From positions 58,285,523-58,349,522 of the forward strand of contig CM060172.1 in the NCBI GenBank assembly GCA_030549775.1: 64,000 nt of DNA, written 5' to 3'. This DNA comes from Tamarix chinensis (lineage: Eukaryota > Streptophyta > Magnoliopsida > Caryophyllales > Tamaricaceae). The notes below the pieces were generated by a model. That model worked only from the letters and a program-made list of their open reading frames with translations, was not told the origin of the DNA and did not search any database. Below, piece after piece: positions 1-12,751 of the stretch. The position numbers and the translations under genes were made by a program. The number at the start of each line of letters is the position of its first letter. Position 1 is the stretch's first letter.

Positions 1-599
1 GTGGTCGACGAAGAAGGCGAGATTAGAGGAAGAAGACGACTCGGGAAGGCTGTGTGAGGAGTGAAGGTTGTTTTGACCGAACGGGAGTGAATGTGTTGGA
101 CTGACGGTTTGATAAAGAAGGCAGGCGTAAAGGCTGTGGACCGGGGAGACGGGGGCAGGCGTAAAGGCTGTGGACCGAGGAGACGGGGTTGTGGACCGGG
201 GAGATGGGGTGCGTTTTTTTTTGGTTTTGGGCTTTTGTTTTTTTGGTTGAAAAATAGTGGGCTTTGGGGTGTGGTAGGATTAAGGAAGATGTGGGGAATT
301 TGAAGGTGGTTTAATGATGGATTAGGCAAATCCCACTTAACTAGCTGCTTAATACCCTTTTTACAAGATAAAACTAAATAAACAAAACAATGATAATAAT
401 AATAGTAGAATTTTGCTAATTGGCGATAATGCCATTATTCTTGCTAATAATTTAAAACTTGAGTATGTCTTCTCAGCAACAGGATCCCGTTTTTGATAGC
501 ACCGTCTTGAATCCTTTTCCCCGCTTGCTTGGCTTAGATTGTCAATTTTCTTGATTATCCTGCAAGACAATAATACAAATATAATTAATTATTTTTAAA
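1..599. other. Unassigned G-rich then AT-rich segment
   Basis: The first 300 bases are G-rich, with short repeated blocks reading GTGGACCGGGGAGA. The rest is AT-rich. The G-rich strand bias is opposite to that of the plus-strand LTRs elsewhere in the window and resembles the G-rich part of the minus-strand LTR near 34.5 kb. It may be part of an oppositely oriented or rearranged LTR copy. The short open frames here are low-complexity and not convincing. Confidence 0.3.
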
Positions 600-2270
600 G
601 GATAATTGGTGCTTTTCTTAGTAAGGGTACTAAGGGTATTTGGGCTTTCATCAGTGTGTGTCATTTGGAAGAGGGGATGGTAAGTGAAAGTGATAGGGGA
701 ATAACATCGTATGAGGAAAGAGATGTGCTAGGGTTTTGGGGTGACCAACTAGGGTTTCGTGGTCACATGTACAAAATGGGAAGTAAAGTGGGATGCTTGG
801 GGATAAATCGAGTGAGGTGATGAGTTGGGGTAAGGAAAACATTGGTTGTGTGAGATAGATAAAGGTTGGGCCATAGAGGCTAAATTAGGGTTTCTCTCGA
901 GGAAAACCCTAGAGAGCAATAGTGAGTTAACTCAGATGTATGGGGAGTGGGCCTCGACCCACGTACTTAGGAGTTGGGTATTTGTGGTAAGTGAGGAGAA
1001 GAGGGAAAGGATGTCTGGGTGTATTGGGAGGCATAGAAGTCCCAATATATGGATGAGCCCTTTCATGAGAATAAGAGTAGACGGGTTGTATGAGCAGGTA
1101 GTCCAAAGGACATGCATGTCTAGGGTGAAAACATATATTGATTAAGAAACGGATAAGACACTAATCATTTAAAGTGAAATATTTTTTAACCAGGCCCAAA
1201 CCGATCCACTAGCATAATAGTGGCCAGGTGTTGGGGTGCCCTGGAGACCGATCCACCGGCGAATAATATTAGTTAGGAGCGCTTTGCCCTGTATGTTTTC
1301 AATCCAACGGTTATAATATTAGGGGATCCTAAGCTCAATAAATGAAACCGTAAGTTATGATAAGACATGATAAAGATATTAATTGCTTACAGTGGAACAC
1401 CATGAGGGACATGGGAAAGATACTAATTACTTATAGTGGAACACCATGAGAGTCGGGGCCAAACCGATCCATAAGCATACTAGTGGCTAGGAGCACTTTG
1501 CCCTAGAGATCGATCTACCTCAAATAATAGTGGTCAGGAGTGTTCTACCCTGTATGTTTTCGATCCACCGGCTATAATAGTGGGGTTTCAGTACTCGCAT
1601 GGACTTACAAAGAGCATGGTGTGAAATGGGTACACTGACTAGAGATCTAATGATTAATTTAACCGGGTTGTACCATGGCCTATACTATCTGTATTTCTTA
1701 TACGGTTTATCTGTATGGTTACTTGCTTGTGTTACCTGCATTCTGTGTATGGCATTAGCTGCATGGTCACCTTACTCAGTACATAGTGTACTGACCACCC
1801 ATTTTATGGGTGCTACTTATTCCTACGAGTAGAGTGCTATGTTGAATTTGTACAGGTAGAAGACGCCATTTTCGATGCTTATGACACTTATGAGGTGTCC
1901 GACGGGGCTGAGAGTTTACCTTCTTAGACTTGGCATGGGGGCTTAAGAGCGATGTAGACTAGACTTTGTTTACTTTTTTTTTGTTTTATTGTGTTATATC
2001 TTTTTATCCCTTTGGGGACCTTAACTATGTAACTCTTTTTAGTTGTAATAACTTTTAATCACGCACTTTGATTTTCTCATTATGAATATTCATTTTCTAC
2101 ATTTCTCTTCCCTAAGTGTGTTTAATGAATTGTGAAATTTTCCTTAACCTTGTGGTTGGTGCGAGACTGGCTAGGGCCGAGCTTGTACTAATCACGGTGG
2201 TAACACCCCCGTGCTTGTGTTTGTTTTAATTAAACAAAAATTTTCAACTGTGATTTTGGGGTGTTTTACA
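600..2270 (+). mobile_element. 3' portion of a large LTR (TGTAA...TTACA family), plus strand
   Basis: Bases around 700-770 match the reverse complement of 14170-14260 in the LTR at 12752-16772: both hold a 'gtgctagggttt' and 'ccaactagggttt' pair. The family minisatellite (CCGATCCAC / AATAGTGG units) runs from about 1190 to 1590. The 3' end reads TTTTGGGGTGTTTTACA and stops at 2270. No tRNA-binding site follows, so this is a solo LTR or a 3' LTR. The left part of the element lies before the window or was lost. Confidence 0.75.
1190..1590 (+). repeat. LTR-internal minisatellite (1-2270 copy)
   Basis: Degenerate units carry CCGATCCAC, ATAATAGTGG and a TTGCCCT core. A longer period is visible because 'aagtgaaat' / 'agtggaacaccatgag' blocks recur near 1170, 1390 and 1430. 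The same arrangement occurs in the LTR copies near 9.6, 13.5, 31.5 and 63.6 kb. Confidence 0.7.
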
Positions 2271-2742
2271 AAGGATATCAATCTAAATACCTAAACTAGT
2301 ACCTCAAGTGTGTCTAATTATATTCCCATCCTTTAACCCACACATATCAAAACATTCCATTATTTCAGTTAAAATCACAAAACTATTAGGTATATTGTTA
2401 TCTAACCCAGCTATAATTTATATATAAAAGTGTAATTATATATTCACCTAGCATGCATATAATCCTACATACTGTACCTATAAGGAAACAAGAATAAGGC
2501 ACACACCATATAATTTAGCTTAATAGAATCACATATATAAAATAATAAATAAAATAGAGGCAAAGGGCATTCCCATGAAACAAAGGAAATTATTATTACA
2601 TATCAAATCATAGTTTAGGGCTTCAATATATTTCCCAAAAGCAATTATTTATCTAAAAATCATATATAAATAAATAAATTACACAAAAATATAAGTTATA
2701 AATATATATTAGAAATAGATGAAGTAAGAATAGAAAATAAAT

Positions 2743-3225
2743 ATGGATGAAAATTTCCACAAATCAATCGGAAGAATGATTACTTGTTCTTCATCTTTCT
2801 TTTGTCGTCTCTTCTCTCTTCATACCAAGCCTCTTTTTCTCTCTTCTCTCTTTTCATGCCTATCCATCTCTTCTCTCTCTCTCTTTTATCCTCCCTTTTT
2901 TCTTTTTCTCTTTTGTTGTCCCTTCTTCTGTGTTTTCCTTAAAAAGACTTTCAGCCTCTATCTCCTTCCGCGCTCCTATGGCCTTTTTCTATGGGCCTTT
3001 CTTAGTTTTTGTTTGTTTCATGATGCAGGAGCATCCATTGAACATAATGATTATCCTATTCATTATAATCCTCAAGGTAAGGAAGATGATTTAGCTTTTA
3101 TAATATTGGAGCCTATCATGTTAAATATTCTTGATAATTCTAATATGCTTGACATTAAAAACCATTCAAGTTATTCTTGTAGGTATGTTACATATTTGCA
3201 AGAAGATGATGTTCATACACATTGA
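2743..3225 (+). CDS. Hypothetical 160-residue open frame, doubtful
   Basis: The open frame starts with ATG at 2743. Residues 15-90 are translated from a CT-rich tract and are mostly Phe, Leu and Ser, which looks like an artefact. The last 65 residues have more normal composition, with acidic and Asn-rich stretches (for example GKEDDLAF and NILDNSNMLD). I recognise no family. The frame ends just before an LTR-like segment, so it may be a fragment captured in a retrotransposon or chance. No neighbouring exon could be identified. Confidence 0.15.
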   Translation: MDENFHKSIGRMITCSSSFFCRLFSLHTKPLFLSSLFSCLSISSLSLFYPPFFLFLFCCPFFCVFLKKTFSLYLLPRSYGLFLWAFLSFCLFHDAGASIEHNDYPIHYNPQGKEDDLAFIILEPIMLNILDNSNMLDIKNHSSYSCRYVTYLQEDDVHTH

Positions 3226-3860
3226 TGTGTACAAGTATTCCAAGGCATGCAAGACTATGAAATACATGGGATGATACATTACAAAAAGAGATAGAGTGAT
3301 GATATTCATTATTTTTATAAACTTGTTGTAAACCCTAACCCTAAGTATATTTTATGTAAGTTAGGGTATGGCTATAATTTCATGTATGTATCTTAGTCTA
3401 TTGTATAGCTTTGTAATATTAATCCTTAGTATCATTTAACCAATGATATTATTCTATGGATTAAGGTTAATATGGGCTTAATTCAACCATGATTAATGGG
3501 CTGGATTAGGTGGGTAAACTTGGCTGGTTAAGGAAGTTCACCACCAAGCTTATTCTTTCCTATATATACCTTTTGTGCACAACATTTGTAGAGAGAATTG
3601 AGTAGAATGAATAATAAGAATTTTGATAAAACTTTGAGAAAGAGAGATAAAGTCTAATCCTCCCTTTTGGGTCTGTATTGAGCAAGGAAAATCTGGGATT
3701 AATCCTTCCTCAAATCTATCTTCACACGACACATTTGAACATCTTCAAATCTGCTGAACACCTTCATCTTGTAACATCAATTTATTCGTCTATAATCCAC
3801 CAAATCACTTCATTCTTTTTGCATTAGATCGTGGGTGACAGCTTCTAATACAAATTTTGA
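3226..3860 (+). mobile_element. Possible Copia-type LTR remnant with promoter
   Basis: The segment has a TATA-like CTATATATACC at about 3560. It is followed by a purine-rich leader (tgtagagagaattgagtag, then gagaaagagag) and by 'tcgtgggtgacagcttc' near its end. I associate this layout with plant Copia LTRs. No primer-binding site, target duplication or partner LTR was found, so the boundaries are guesses. Confidence 0.3.
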
Positions 3861-4279
3861 TCCAACTTTCCATTACTTTGATAAAAACCACATCATTTCA
3901 TGTGCTAAGTTGGGCTAGTCTTCTTTATTTGTGCAGAATTTTTCTTATTTTGTTTGTAAAGGTACTCACACAAGCTTTTGGAGTTTTATTTAAAGTAAAT
4001 AAATTTTTCCTTTTTTTTCAACTGTACCTACAAAATAACATTAGAGGAAATAATAAATAACCTCATAACCTAAGCCCATCAATTTTCCAATATTTTAGCT
4101 CAAATAATTAAATATATAATATCATTATCATTAAGTGCAAAATTATAAATAACCTCACATATTATTCAAATAAATGACCAGTAACTAAAATCAAAATGGT
4201 ATAAAATATGTATTCATCATTCATTATTATCAATTGTTGGAATAAAGTTGGTAATAATGGTACCTTATATAACCACAAT

Positions 4280-5017
4280 AAGTAATAATTTATGTGATAA
4301 GACATTAATAATTAAAGTGGAATAACATTTGGTTCAATACCAAGTTGTAATAGTTTGTTTCACTAGACGAGATTAATGGAGTTCTTAAACTCAACATGGC
4401 TAAACAATTGAAGTGTATGATTTTATTGAAAGGAAACCCTAATATGATCTCTCTCTTGGATCATCTCACATCTTTCATAATAAACATTTTAAATTCCTTT
4501 CATGTGCCCTAGTGTTCTATGCATTACTTACTCTAGTTATATGGATTTTTACCTTACTCAATATATAAGTATTGACCATCATTTACATAGGTGCAACCAA
4601 TTCCCACAAGCAGACAAACCAACTATTGATGTGCAGGTTTTTTATGGATCCTCTTGATGACTTTGTTGATTTTAATGCAATTCTTAGGGACAAGTGATAG
4701 TATTTTTGGATATTAGGTATAGAATTTCAGTAATCTAGTAGTTATATTTTTTGTCCATACACCTTATGGACTCTTGAATCCATGGTTTCCCTTTATTTTA
4801 ATTTGATTTATAGTTTACTTAGACTGGTATCTCCAAACTCTTATCTATGTTATGAAATCCTTCTTATTCTATTATTATCTTATTTAACTCGTTAATGATT
4901 TTTTCATATACTTGATATGATAATGGAACAAAAATTAGACTTATATTAAATATGACAGTAACACCCGATTATTTTATGCTTAGCATGTATAAAAGTAGTA
5001 AATTTTGGGATGTTATA
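4280..5017 (+). mobile_element. Old LTR 3' remnant, plus strand
   Basis: It holds the family block 'gataagacattaataattaaagtgga' (about 4298) and 'tattgaccatcattta' (about 4568). Its end reads AATTTTGGGATGTTATA, a decayed form of the family's GGGGTGTTACA. The matching 5' end was not found, so it is truncated or too diverged. Confidence 0.55.
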
Positions 5018-5471
5018 AATATTCTTACCAGTAACACTTATGAAGACAAGAAGGTTCTCTATTCCATGGGATCAAATTATGTAAAATTCACAGCTTCCAT
5101 ATTAATTACATGATTAAAAAGAATGAAAATTCATCATTGGAATGTTATCCTAAATTTTAAGTATCATAGTACAAGAAAGTTGGTGTCCCATAAAAGGTAT
5201 TGTGGTATTTTCAAATTATACAAATTCCAACATTTGTTCAATAACCTTGAAGAATAAAATAACTTGATATGCCATGTGAATAAGAGGATATATGATGGGA
5301 AGCTTAGACATTTGCTACATTCCATATGTAGAAGGCCTTTGATCATAAGTTCTTTGATTTTGGCCATGAGCTAAGGAATCTATGCCTCACACTTTTTTAT
5401 TGATGGAATTGTTGACTTTATAGGTTAATCAAAATTATTTTGATGATATCAAACTTGTTTGTTGAAGTATG
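5018..5471. other. Spacer, nothing recognised
   Basis: AT-rich sequence between two LTR copies. One short minus-strand open frame (5164-5367) has no recognisable family. I see no gene or repeat here. Confidence 0.4.
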
Positions 5472-6144
5472 TGTAACACCCCAAAATTTTGATAAAAACT
5501 ATTTAAAATTATAATTTGTGAAAACTGAAACATGGTTGTTATCGCTACTCTCAACATGAGTTTGATATCCATACCATTGTCATGCCAAGGACAAAACCAA
5601 AAATTCACAGACAATTCATGAACTAGAAATGAAAACAATAATAATATTTCAATTATGTTTTGGAGGTCAACTCCCAAAAATATAAAACAAAAGGGGAGAC
5701 AGGCTACAAAAGTCCAAAATATCTCGAAGGCACCACCAGATAGCTCATACTCTAGGTTCCAACTCAAATACATCACTTCTGCTCAAACACATCAACATAT
5801 AGATCAACATCATCCTTATTGGGTACCTGTAACAAGTTACCTACAAGTGTAATATAAGTGTGTTTATATATATAGTGAATAAGGCATCCCCTATAAAAGT
5901 AACATTCAACACATAGGGTATAGCATTAAAGCAATAAATCATTCACACAAACAAACATGCTATCACAAATACACTTACTAATCTTAAACAGAGAACTCAA
6001 CAATACTCTATCACCTCAAAATCTCTTGTTCATCTCATATCAATTACTATAACTATATTCCATACTCAAATAAGCATATTGTGTACAACAAGCTAGTATA
6101 GTATATATAATTAGCACAACTTGTAAAATTACATTGGTGGACTA

Positions 6145-6890
6145 TGTACCACCAATTGAACTAATATAGATAGCCAACACAACTTAAATAAACGTGGACT
6201 GAAACCACTAGTTAACCCAATATAGATAGTTACCACAACTCAAATAAGGTGATCTAAAACCACTAGATGATCTAATATAGATATGTAACAAAAATCAAGA
6301 TAAGATGGACCAAAACTACTAGATGACCAATAGCTATCACAACTCAATATAAATGTCAACTAAAACCATTAGCTAATCTAATATAGCTAATATGCACAAC
6401 TCAATAATAATGTGGAATAAAATGCTAGTTAACCAATATAGATTTTTAACACAACTAAAGATAAATGTAGGCGAAACAGCCAACTAACCTAATATGGATA
6501 GTTAACATAACTCAACCATACAGTGGACTAAAACCAGCAACTGACCTTATATAAATAGCTAACACAACTCAAGATAATGATGGATTAAAACCACCAACTA
6601 ACCCAATATAGATAGTTAGCACAAATGAATAGTTTGGTGGACTGAAATCTCTAACTATTCCAATATATATAGTCAACATAACTCAATAATAAGGTGGGAT
6701 AAAATTGCTAGCTGACCTAATATAAATAGCTAGCGCAACTCAAGATAAAAGTGGATTAAAACCACTAGCTAACCCAACATATATAGTTAGCATAACTCAT
6801 TTATAAGGAGGAAAAAAATCACTATATGACACTATATAAATAGCCAACACATATAAAGATAAAGGTGGAATAAAACCACAAATTTACACA
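6145..6890 (-). repeat. Tandem array, about 13 units of about 56 bp
   Basis: Units carry CTAATATAGATAG, AACACAACTCAA, and GTGGACTAAAACCACTAG. Unit starts fall near 6160, 6217, 6271, 6327, 6378, 6436, 6490, 6545, 6605, 6660, 6716, 6774 and 6833, so spacing is 51-60 bp. It lies where other copies of this LTR family carry their minisatellite and is the longest uninterrupted version in the window. Confidence 0.9.
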
Positions 6891-7121
6891 CAAAGGGGAA
6901 TCAATGTAGAATCCATTATCTTCCACTTTAATTAAGAGTATCCTATTTAAGCTGAACACTTAATCTCCCGCCATAAATTCACACTTAAATCAATTATTCT
7001 CATTTTAATTGTGATTAAAGAAGGTTAAAGGCCAAGTAAAGAAGCCAAAACTTAAGGTTAGCCTTAAGAAAAATGCATATCTCAAGCAAATTAGTTTACT
7101 GGTCTCACAAATTATTGGACT

Positions 7122-10100
7122 TGTAATACCCCAAATTTTAGCTAACCCTAATCCTAAGTATTTAATAACTTAACCAAATTATAATCTCAATAAACTAATA
7201 TGTTTACCTTACTTTGATTTTATAACCCTAAACCTTAACCTAATCCTAGGCTTTATTCCAGGCAATCTGTATTTTGACCAAAACCTAACCTAGAATGGTC
7301 TATAGTTTATTTTACCCTAATCCAAAATTTATTCTAATATAAAATTTATAAAATCCTAACTCTAAAATTAATTTTCCTTTCTCTTTATTTTTCCTCCTCC
7401 CTTTCTTTTCACATTTTCCTTTTTCCCTTGTATGATAAAAATTCTTTCCTTCTCCCACTTTCTCCTTTCCTACGCACAAATCCCTCCTTGATTATACTTC
7501 CCTCTACCATGCTATCACCTACACCTTACCCCATCAACTTCCCCTCTTTATGCTAATATATTATTGAGAAAATTCCCTTGATCACTTGATCACTTGATCC
7601 CTTGATCCCTTTCCCCCCTCTCTTCTCGTGCATGTGCCTATATATATATAGCTCACTTAATGCCCCAAAGTAAATCCTTCTCCCTCCATTTTTCTATCTA
7701 AAAAACACCTCCAACATAGGTTTACTCTCCTCCTTTCCCTCCTCCTCGCCATCGCCAAAACAACCCACCAACACCTCCACCGTCATCATTTGCCATTCCT
7801 TCACCCTAGCACCAATAACCTTCACCACAATACACCCTCCACCACCGGCCTTTTTCACTAAAGCTCCTTGATTCCTTCTTAAAAAATCACCACAACCCTC
7901 CATTTTTCTCCTCCCTTTTTGCATCATCCAGCTCAACTAGAACCACCCCCTTAGTTGCAGCAAGCTCTACCATTCCTAATCTCTACCACTAGTAAAACCC
8001 ATCGTTCCTACCCCTTCCTTAGGAAAAAATCATCACGACACCCCCGCCACCTCAAGTCATTTCCACTATAGCTCAACCATCCTCTTTAGCCTCCTCTACC
8101 ACTCCCCACTCATTACTAATGACACAAACTATAATTGCTCCCTCTATTCCCTCAACACCCATAACCGAACACCCCTACCTTCATTCGGCCATTTCCACTG
8201 TAGCTCACCACCCATATTCGGCCAAAACCACCAGTCCTAACCCCCTACCTTTGAAAAAACTAGCCATATTCCTTCCCTTTTTTTGAAACAACCAACCGAT
8301 CCCCTCCCTTGTTTCAAATATCTCCATTGAAACTCCCATTTGTTTGGCTCATTTTTCCTCCATTCTTTCCCTCTTCATTACCTTAGAATTTCCCTTAAAT
8401 ATATTATTAAATCCTAATGGCATTTTTTTATTGTTTCTTAAGTGATTTACTAGAAGTTTCGAAGGAGGTAGGATAGGATAGACGTGCATAGAGACCGAAT
8501 CATTTTTTTGTAAGAATACTAGTTGTAGTCTAGGATTTTTTGTGCAATGTGTTATCTTTAACTACACGTATTACCATGTTATTATTATTTTGACAAATTC
8601 ATGTTGATAATGCATTTATATGAGAATATGCTAATATGTGATGAAGATGTGAGAGTTGAGAAGCACGTGATATCGTTATAATAATATTTTACGTGTAAAC
8701 CCCTAAGTGGATTGATGTGATATGTGGCGGTAATATGTTCTTCATAGGGTATAATTAGTGATAAAATATTATTTAAGATATATGGTGATAAATGGAGGAT
8801 TTGGAAATAATGATATCGAAATATATAAGGTTTTGAAATGAGGGCTTTTGGTTACCTATAAGGCCATTTTGGTCAATATGGGTTTAATATAAAAGTATCA
8901 TATTTTAATGTGCCATATGATTTAAAATACGCTAAGGGGATCATATTAAATATTTAGAGTAGTCATGAATGACATATGTCCCATGAAATGAAAAAATGGC
9001 TTAATTAGGAAATAATAATCCTAAAACAAAGATGTTATTATCACATATGTGAAACATTAGATTTAGATTACAAATTTTGGATATGTTTTTAATATTGATG
9101 TTTTAGGAATTTATATTAAATTTGGTAGTCAGATGAGCCTTACGAGAAAAGTTATGATGTACTTGTGAAATTAGGGTTTTGTAAGCCTTATAAATAGTAA
9201 CTTTTGAGATAAGACTATTATCACATACATAAGAAATTATATTTAGGCCTTGAAATTTGGGTATGATAATAATAATAATGTTTTAGGAAGTGATACTAAA
9301 GTTGGTGGGTAAAAGAGCAATAGAGAAGAAGTTATGCCTAAAAAGTGAAATTAAGGTTTCTTAGAAAGTATATGCATCTTAAGTCTTAACTCTTGAGAAT
9401 AGGCGTGTTATCTATGTGATTGTGATCTAATTAATTAAATTATGTCTAAATTTTTTGGGTAAAAAATAAATAGAGAATAAGTTGTCCCTAAAAAGTGAAA
9501 TTAGGGTTTCTTGGAACGTATATGGATATTAACCCTTGAGAATGCCTTGTTATCTATGTGATTGTACTCTACTTGATTTAATTATATTTTATGCCTATAA
9601 AATAAATCATTAATAAGACATTAATAATTTAAATTGAAAGATCATGTGAGTTATGCTAAGGTAATTTATGGGTCTATTCCACCGGACGATAATAGTGGCT
9701 CCGGAGCGTTCACCCTAAGAGGTGCATCAGGTTTTTCCACCAAATTAAGAATAGAGAGGATATAAACACAACGTGAATGGTAATATGATTTGAGATATTT
9801 AAATAATGAATAAAATATTAATAATTTGAAGTAGAATAGTGCGTGAGTCAAGATTGAGGTGTTGGATTCATTCCACCGGATAATAATAGTGACTCAGGTG
9901 TGTCGTCTCTAAAAGGTGCTTCAAACTATTCTATCGGTTTAAGAATAGTGATGACCTTAAAATCAATGTAAATAAAAGAAAGGAATATGTTATAATTAAT
10001 AATGATTCCTAGATCGGTAACTACCTTGTATAATTTTATGTATCTCGCATGTGTGTTTATTTTTCACTATGAATGCACGTAATCATCTATATATTTTTTA

Positions 10101-10596
10101 CTCGATTGTGTTGTCACCATATTCAGTATGTAGTGTATTGACCATATTTTTTATGTGTGTTGCTCATTCCCATGATCAAATGACCCTAATGTCTACATAG
10201 AGGTCCATAAAGATCCGCTGGGTGATTTTACAACTTATGATGCTTTGTATGGGGTGGAGTGATTTTCTATATTAGGGATTTTGGTTATAGAGTCATGTTA
10301 TTCGGATGATGCTTTTACCCAGATACATTTTTTTACTCTTAGATCCATGGTATCTCTTTTGCCTATATTTTGGATATTGTACTTGGAGTTAATCTCCAAC
10401 TCATATATATATTTATGACACTTCTCTCGTTTTCTATTTATAATTATTTACATTTTAATCATTGTGCCTTGTGATTAACATGAGAATGGTGAGTTAAGGT
10501 AGACTTATTTCAATTATAGTGGTAACACCCAGTTATTTTGGTATTATACTTCCGTTAAAAATGAAAATTTTCAATATTAAACTTTGGGGTGTTACA
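7122..10596 (+). mobile_element. Solo LTR, 3475 bp, plus strand
   Basis: The element starts TGTAATACCCCAAATTTTAG and ends AACTTTGGGGTGTTACA. It is flanked by GGACT (7117-7121) and TGACT (10597-10601), a 5-bp duplication with one change. It sits inside the older minus-strand LTR. Going 5' to 3' it has a CT-rich block (7380-8350), an AT-rich middle with repeated 'attagggtttc' blocks, the minisatellite (about 9600-9960) and a 3' tail. There is no internal coding region, primer-binding site or second LTR, so it most likely arose by LTR-LTR recombination. Confidence 0.85.
9600..9960 (+). repeat. LTR-internal minisatellite with about 230-bp higher-order repeat
   Basis: Two copies of a longer block begin 'aataagacattaataattt' (about 9613) and 'gaataaaatattaataattt' (about 9806). 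Each is followed by TTCCACCGGA plus ATAATAGTG units. The layout matches 63.57-64.0 kb. Confidence 0.75.
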
Positions 10597-12751
10597 TGAC
10601 TAGTCTTTGAAACAAGTCAAGAGAAAATAATTTTAGATAGGTAAACTGATCAACTGATATGGGAAAACTAATCAATTGGTGCCACTAACATACTATTCAT
10701 AAGCTTAAATAGCTGGTTGATGTTGTGCAAAAACCACCTACCAATTTCTAATTAACCAGCTAGTTGGTAGGCCAAAACTAATCATTTGATAAAATTTTAC
10801 CCTAGACCGGTGTGTTGCTTCTATTGGGTAAAAGATAATTTGAATGTGCTTTCACACATAATCTTAACACATCTATAAATTATAAAACTTTCCAAAATCT
10901 ACACATAACATTTATACTTCATAAACCAACATCCGAACCACCAAATTGCCTATTAATCATGCCACGTTCAATTCTATGATTTCTCATTCAAAAACAACCA
11001 AACCTATCATACTAATAATGCTAATTTCATGATTTCAACTACTTAAAACATACTTTTAGCATAATTTAATAATAGAAGTCATACTAGAAAACAAACAATG
11101 CATAAAAAATAACGCATTACTCTACATTTACAAGGTCTAGCCAAATTTACCTATCAAGCATGTCTTCAAGAAAAGAAGATCACTCCCTATGTAACTAAAA
11201 TATCTAATATTCTTGCTCACCTATTAAGAATCAAAGAAAAACATTTAGCAGAGCATTTATAGCTTTTAAAAATAGATAAGAGAAGCAAGAAGAAGAGAAT
11301 AAACTAAGGAGAAGAGGAAAAAGAGCACTTAGATTTTTCTTGGAATGGAGGGTTAATGGAGCTTTAATGTGAGTTGATGGGGTTCAACTAATCACATATC
11401 AAAAGGAGAGTGGTTTAGGTTGAGGTCAAAAAGGCAAGGGAAGAATAAGGGTTAAACACACTTGTGAGGAGAAAAGTGAAATATGGTGAAATATAGTGTA
11501 GGATATGACCAAAGGACTAAGAGGATCATATATTAGCTGAAAATTAGACCCCAAAAGATGGGATTTGGGTCAAAAGGATGATATACGACACAACGACAAG
11601 GTGAAGAGACAAGGAAGAGGAAATCAAGAGGGAATTGTAAAAAAGTAAATGGGGAATCTTTTTAGGTTTTAGATAAATCAAAAATTAGTTTGCAATTAAG
11701 GTTTAAAACCTAAAAAAATCTTTTATAATCAACATGTAATGGATTCTTAAAGGTAGGTGAATGATTGGAAGGTATTAAAATTCAAAACCAAAATAGGGAT
11801 CATGAGTTTTAGTATATCTAGTTGAGTGGTTTTGGCATACTAGTTAACGAGTTCATTAGAACTAGTACAACAAAGCTACAGTTTACTAGTCGACTAATTT
11901 GCCAAGTCAGTTGATCAATTCCCTAAAAATTATACAAAAATACTTTTATATACAGGGTATTACATTAAGTGTTCATAGTTTATACAAGATTAAATGATGA
12001 TGAACATACTCAAAACAAACATTCAAGTGCAAGGAAATATAAAAATAGTAATCAAGTTTCTCCAAGCACTAAAGAATGGATCATATTCAACTAACCATTA
12101 AGTGATAAGGAAATAAAAGAGTAATCAATTTTAAAACTTAATGGATGAAGGATCTCAAGCAAGGTTTAAATCATTTTCATATCAACACCAAGACAAATAT
12201 CACCAAATAAGACCTTAAGACCTAGTGATAAAATGGTATCTTCAAATATTAAGTTATAGGTTTTAGATTTGAGTTGTACACATGTTTGATCATTGATCCT
12301 TGTGAAATTCTCTTGAAAATATGTTTTAAAAGTAAATTAAAAATCCATTATTGAAAAGGTTTTAAAGTGGATTTAATTTGGAAAATAAATTCACTTCAAA
12401 TTAAACTAAGTATTGCTTCTCTTCATATATCGGTCAACTGGTGATAAGAACCAATCAATTGGTCAGTGGGTTGAAAAATATTGTCTTTGGAGTTCACATA
12501 GCAATCAATTGGTTCATCAAAAAATTATGACACCATTTAATTGGTCGTATGACGCAATTCGATTGGCCTCAATTTTTATCTTTTCCCTTGGTTTGTTGAT
12601 AACCCAAAAATAATCTGAGAATTAGATACCAACTAATTATCAACTTGTCCATGGCACCAGTTGATTGGGTTGCCTTGCAAATACTCTTGCTCTATATTTT
12701 TGCACTAACATGTCATATATGTTTTTCTAAACTAGACTTGGACTAGTCAAC

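Larger units (their letters stand above)
2271..4279. other. AT-rich spacer with weak LTR-like traces
   Basis: There is no recognisable gene. 2271-2740 is AT-rich and featureless. 2770-3000 is a CT-rich tract, and 3860-4280 is AT-rich. Two weak features inside are listed separately: an open frame at 2743-3225 and a Copia-LTR-like promoter segment at 3226-3860. Confidence 0.5.
5472..11964 (-). mobile_element. Old large LTR, minus strand, split by the solo LTR at 7122-10596
   Basis: The left end reads TGTAACACCCCAAAATTTT, the reverse complement of the family 3' end. The right end reads AGGGTATTACA at 11964. The two halves, 5472-7121 and 10602-11964, total about 3.0 kb. They are separated by a plus-strand LTR with its own flanking duplication, so this is the older copy. 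The family minisatellite is represented by about 13 units at 6145-6890. I found no clear 5-bp duplication around it (GTATG against TTAAG). The age of the copy or a rearrangement could explain that. Confidence 0.7.

Noticed and set aside
1599..1832. 77-residue Leu/Tyr-rich open frame as a gene
   Set aside because: It lies in the 3' tail of a large LTR. Homologous positions in other copies are not open.
6145..6890. CRISPR array
   Set aside because: Tandem units are adjacent and diverged, with no distinct repeat-spacer pattern, in plant nuclear DNA.
12413..12613. 66-residue open frame
   Set aside because: Within the Copia LTR, no recognisable domain.
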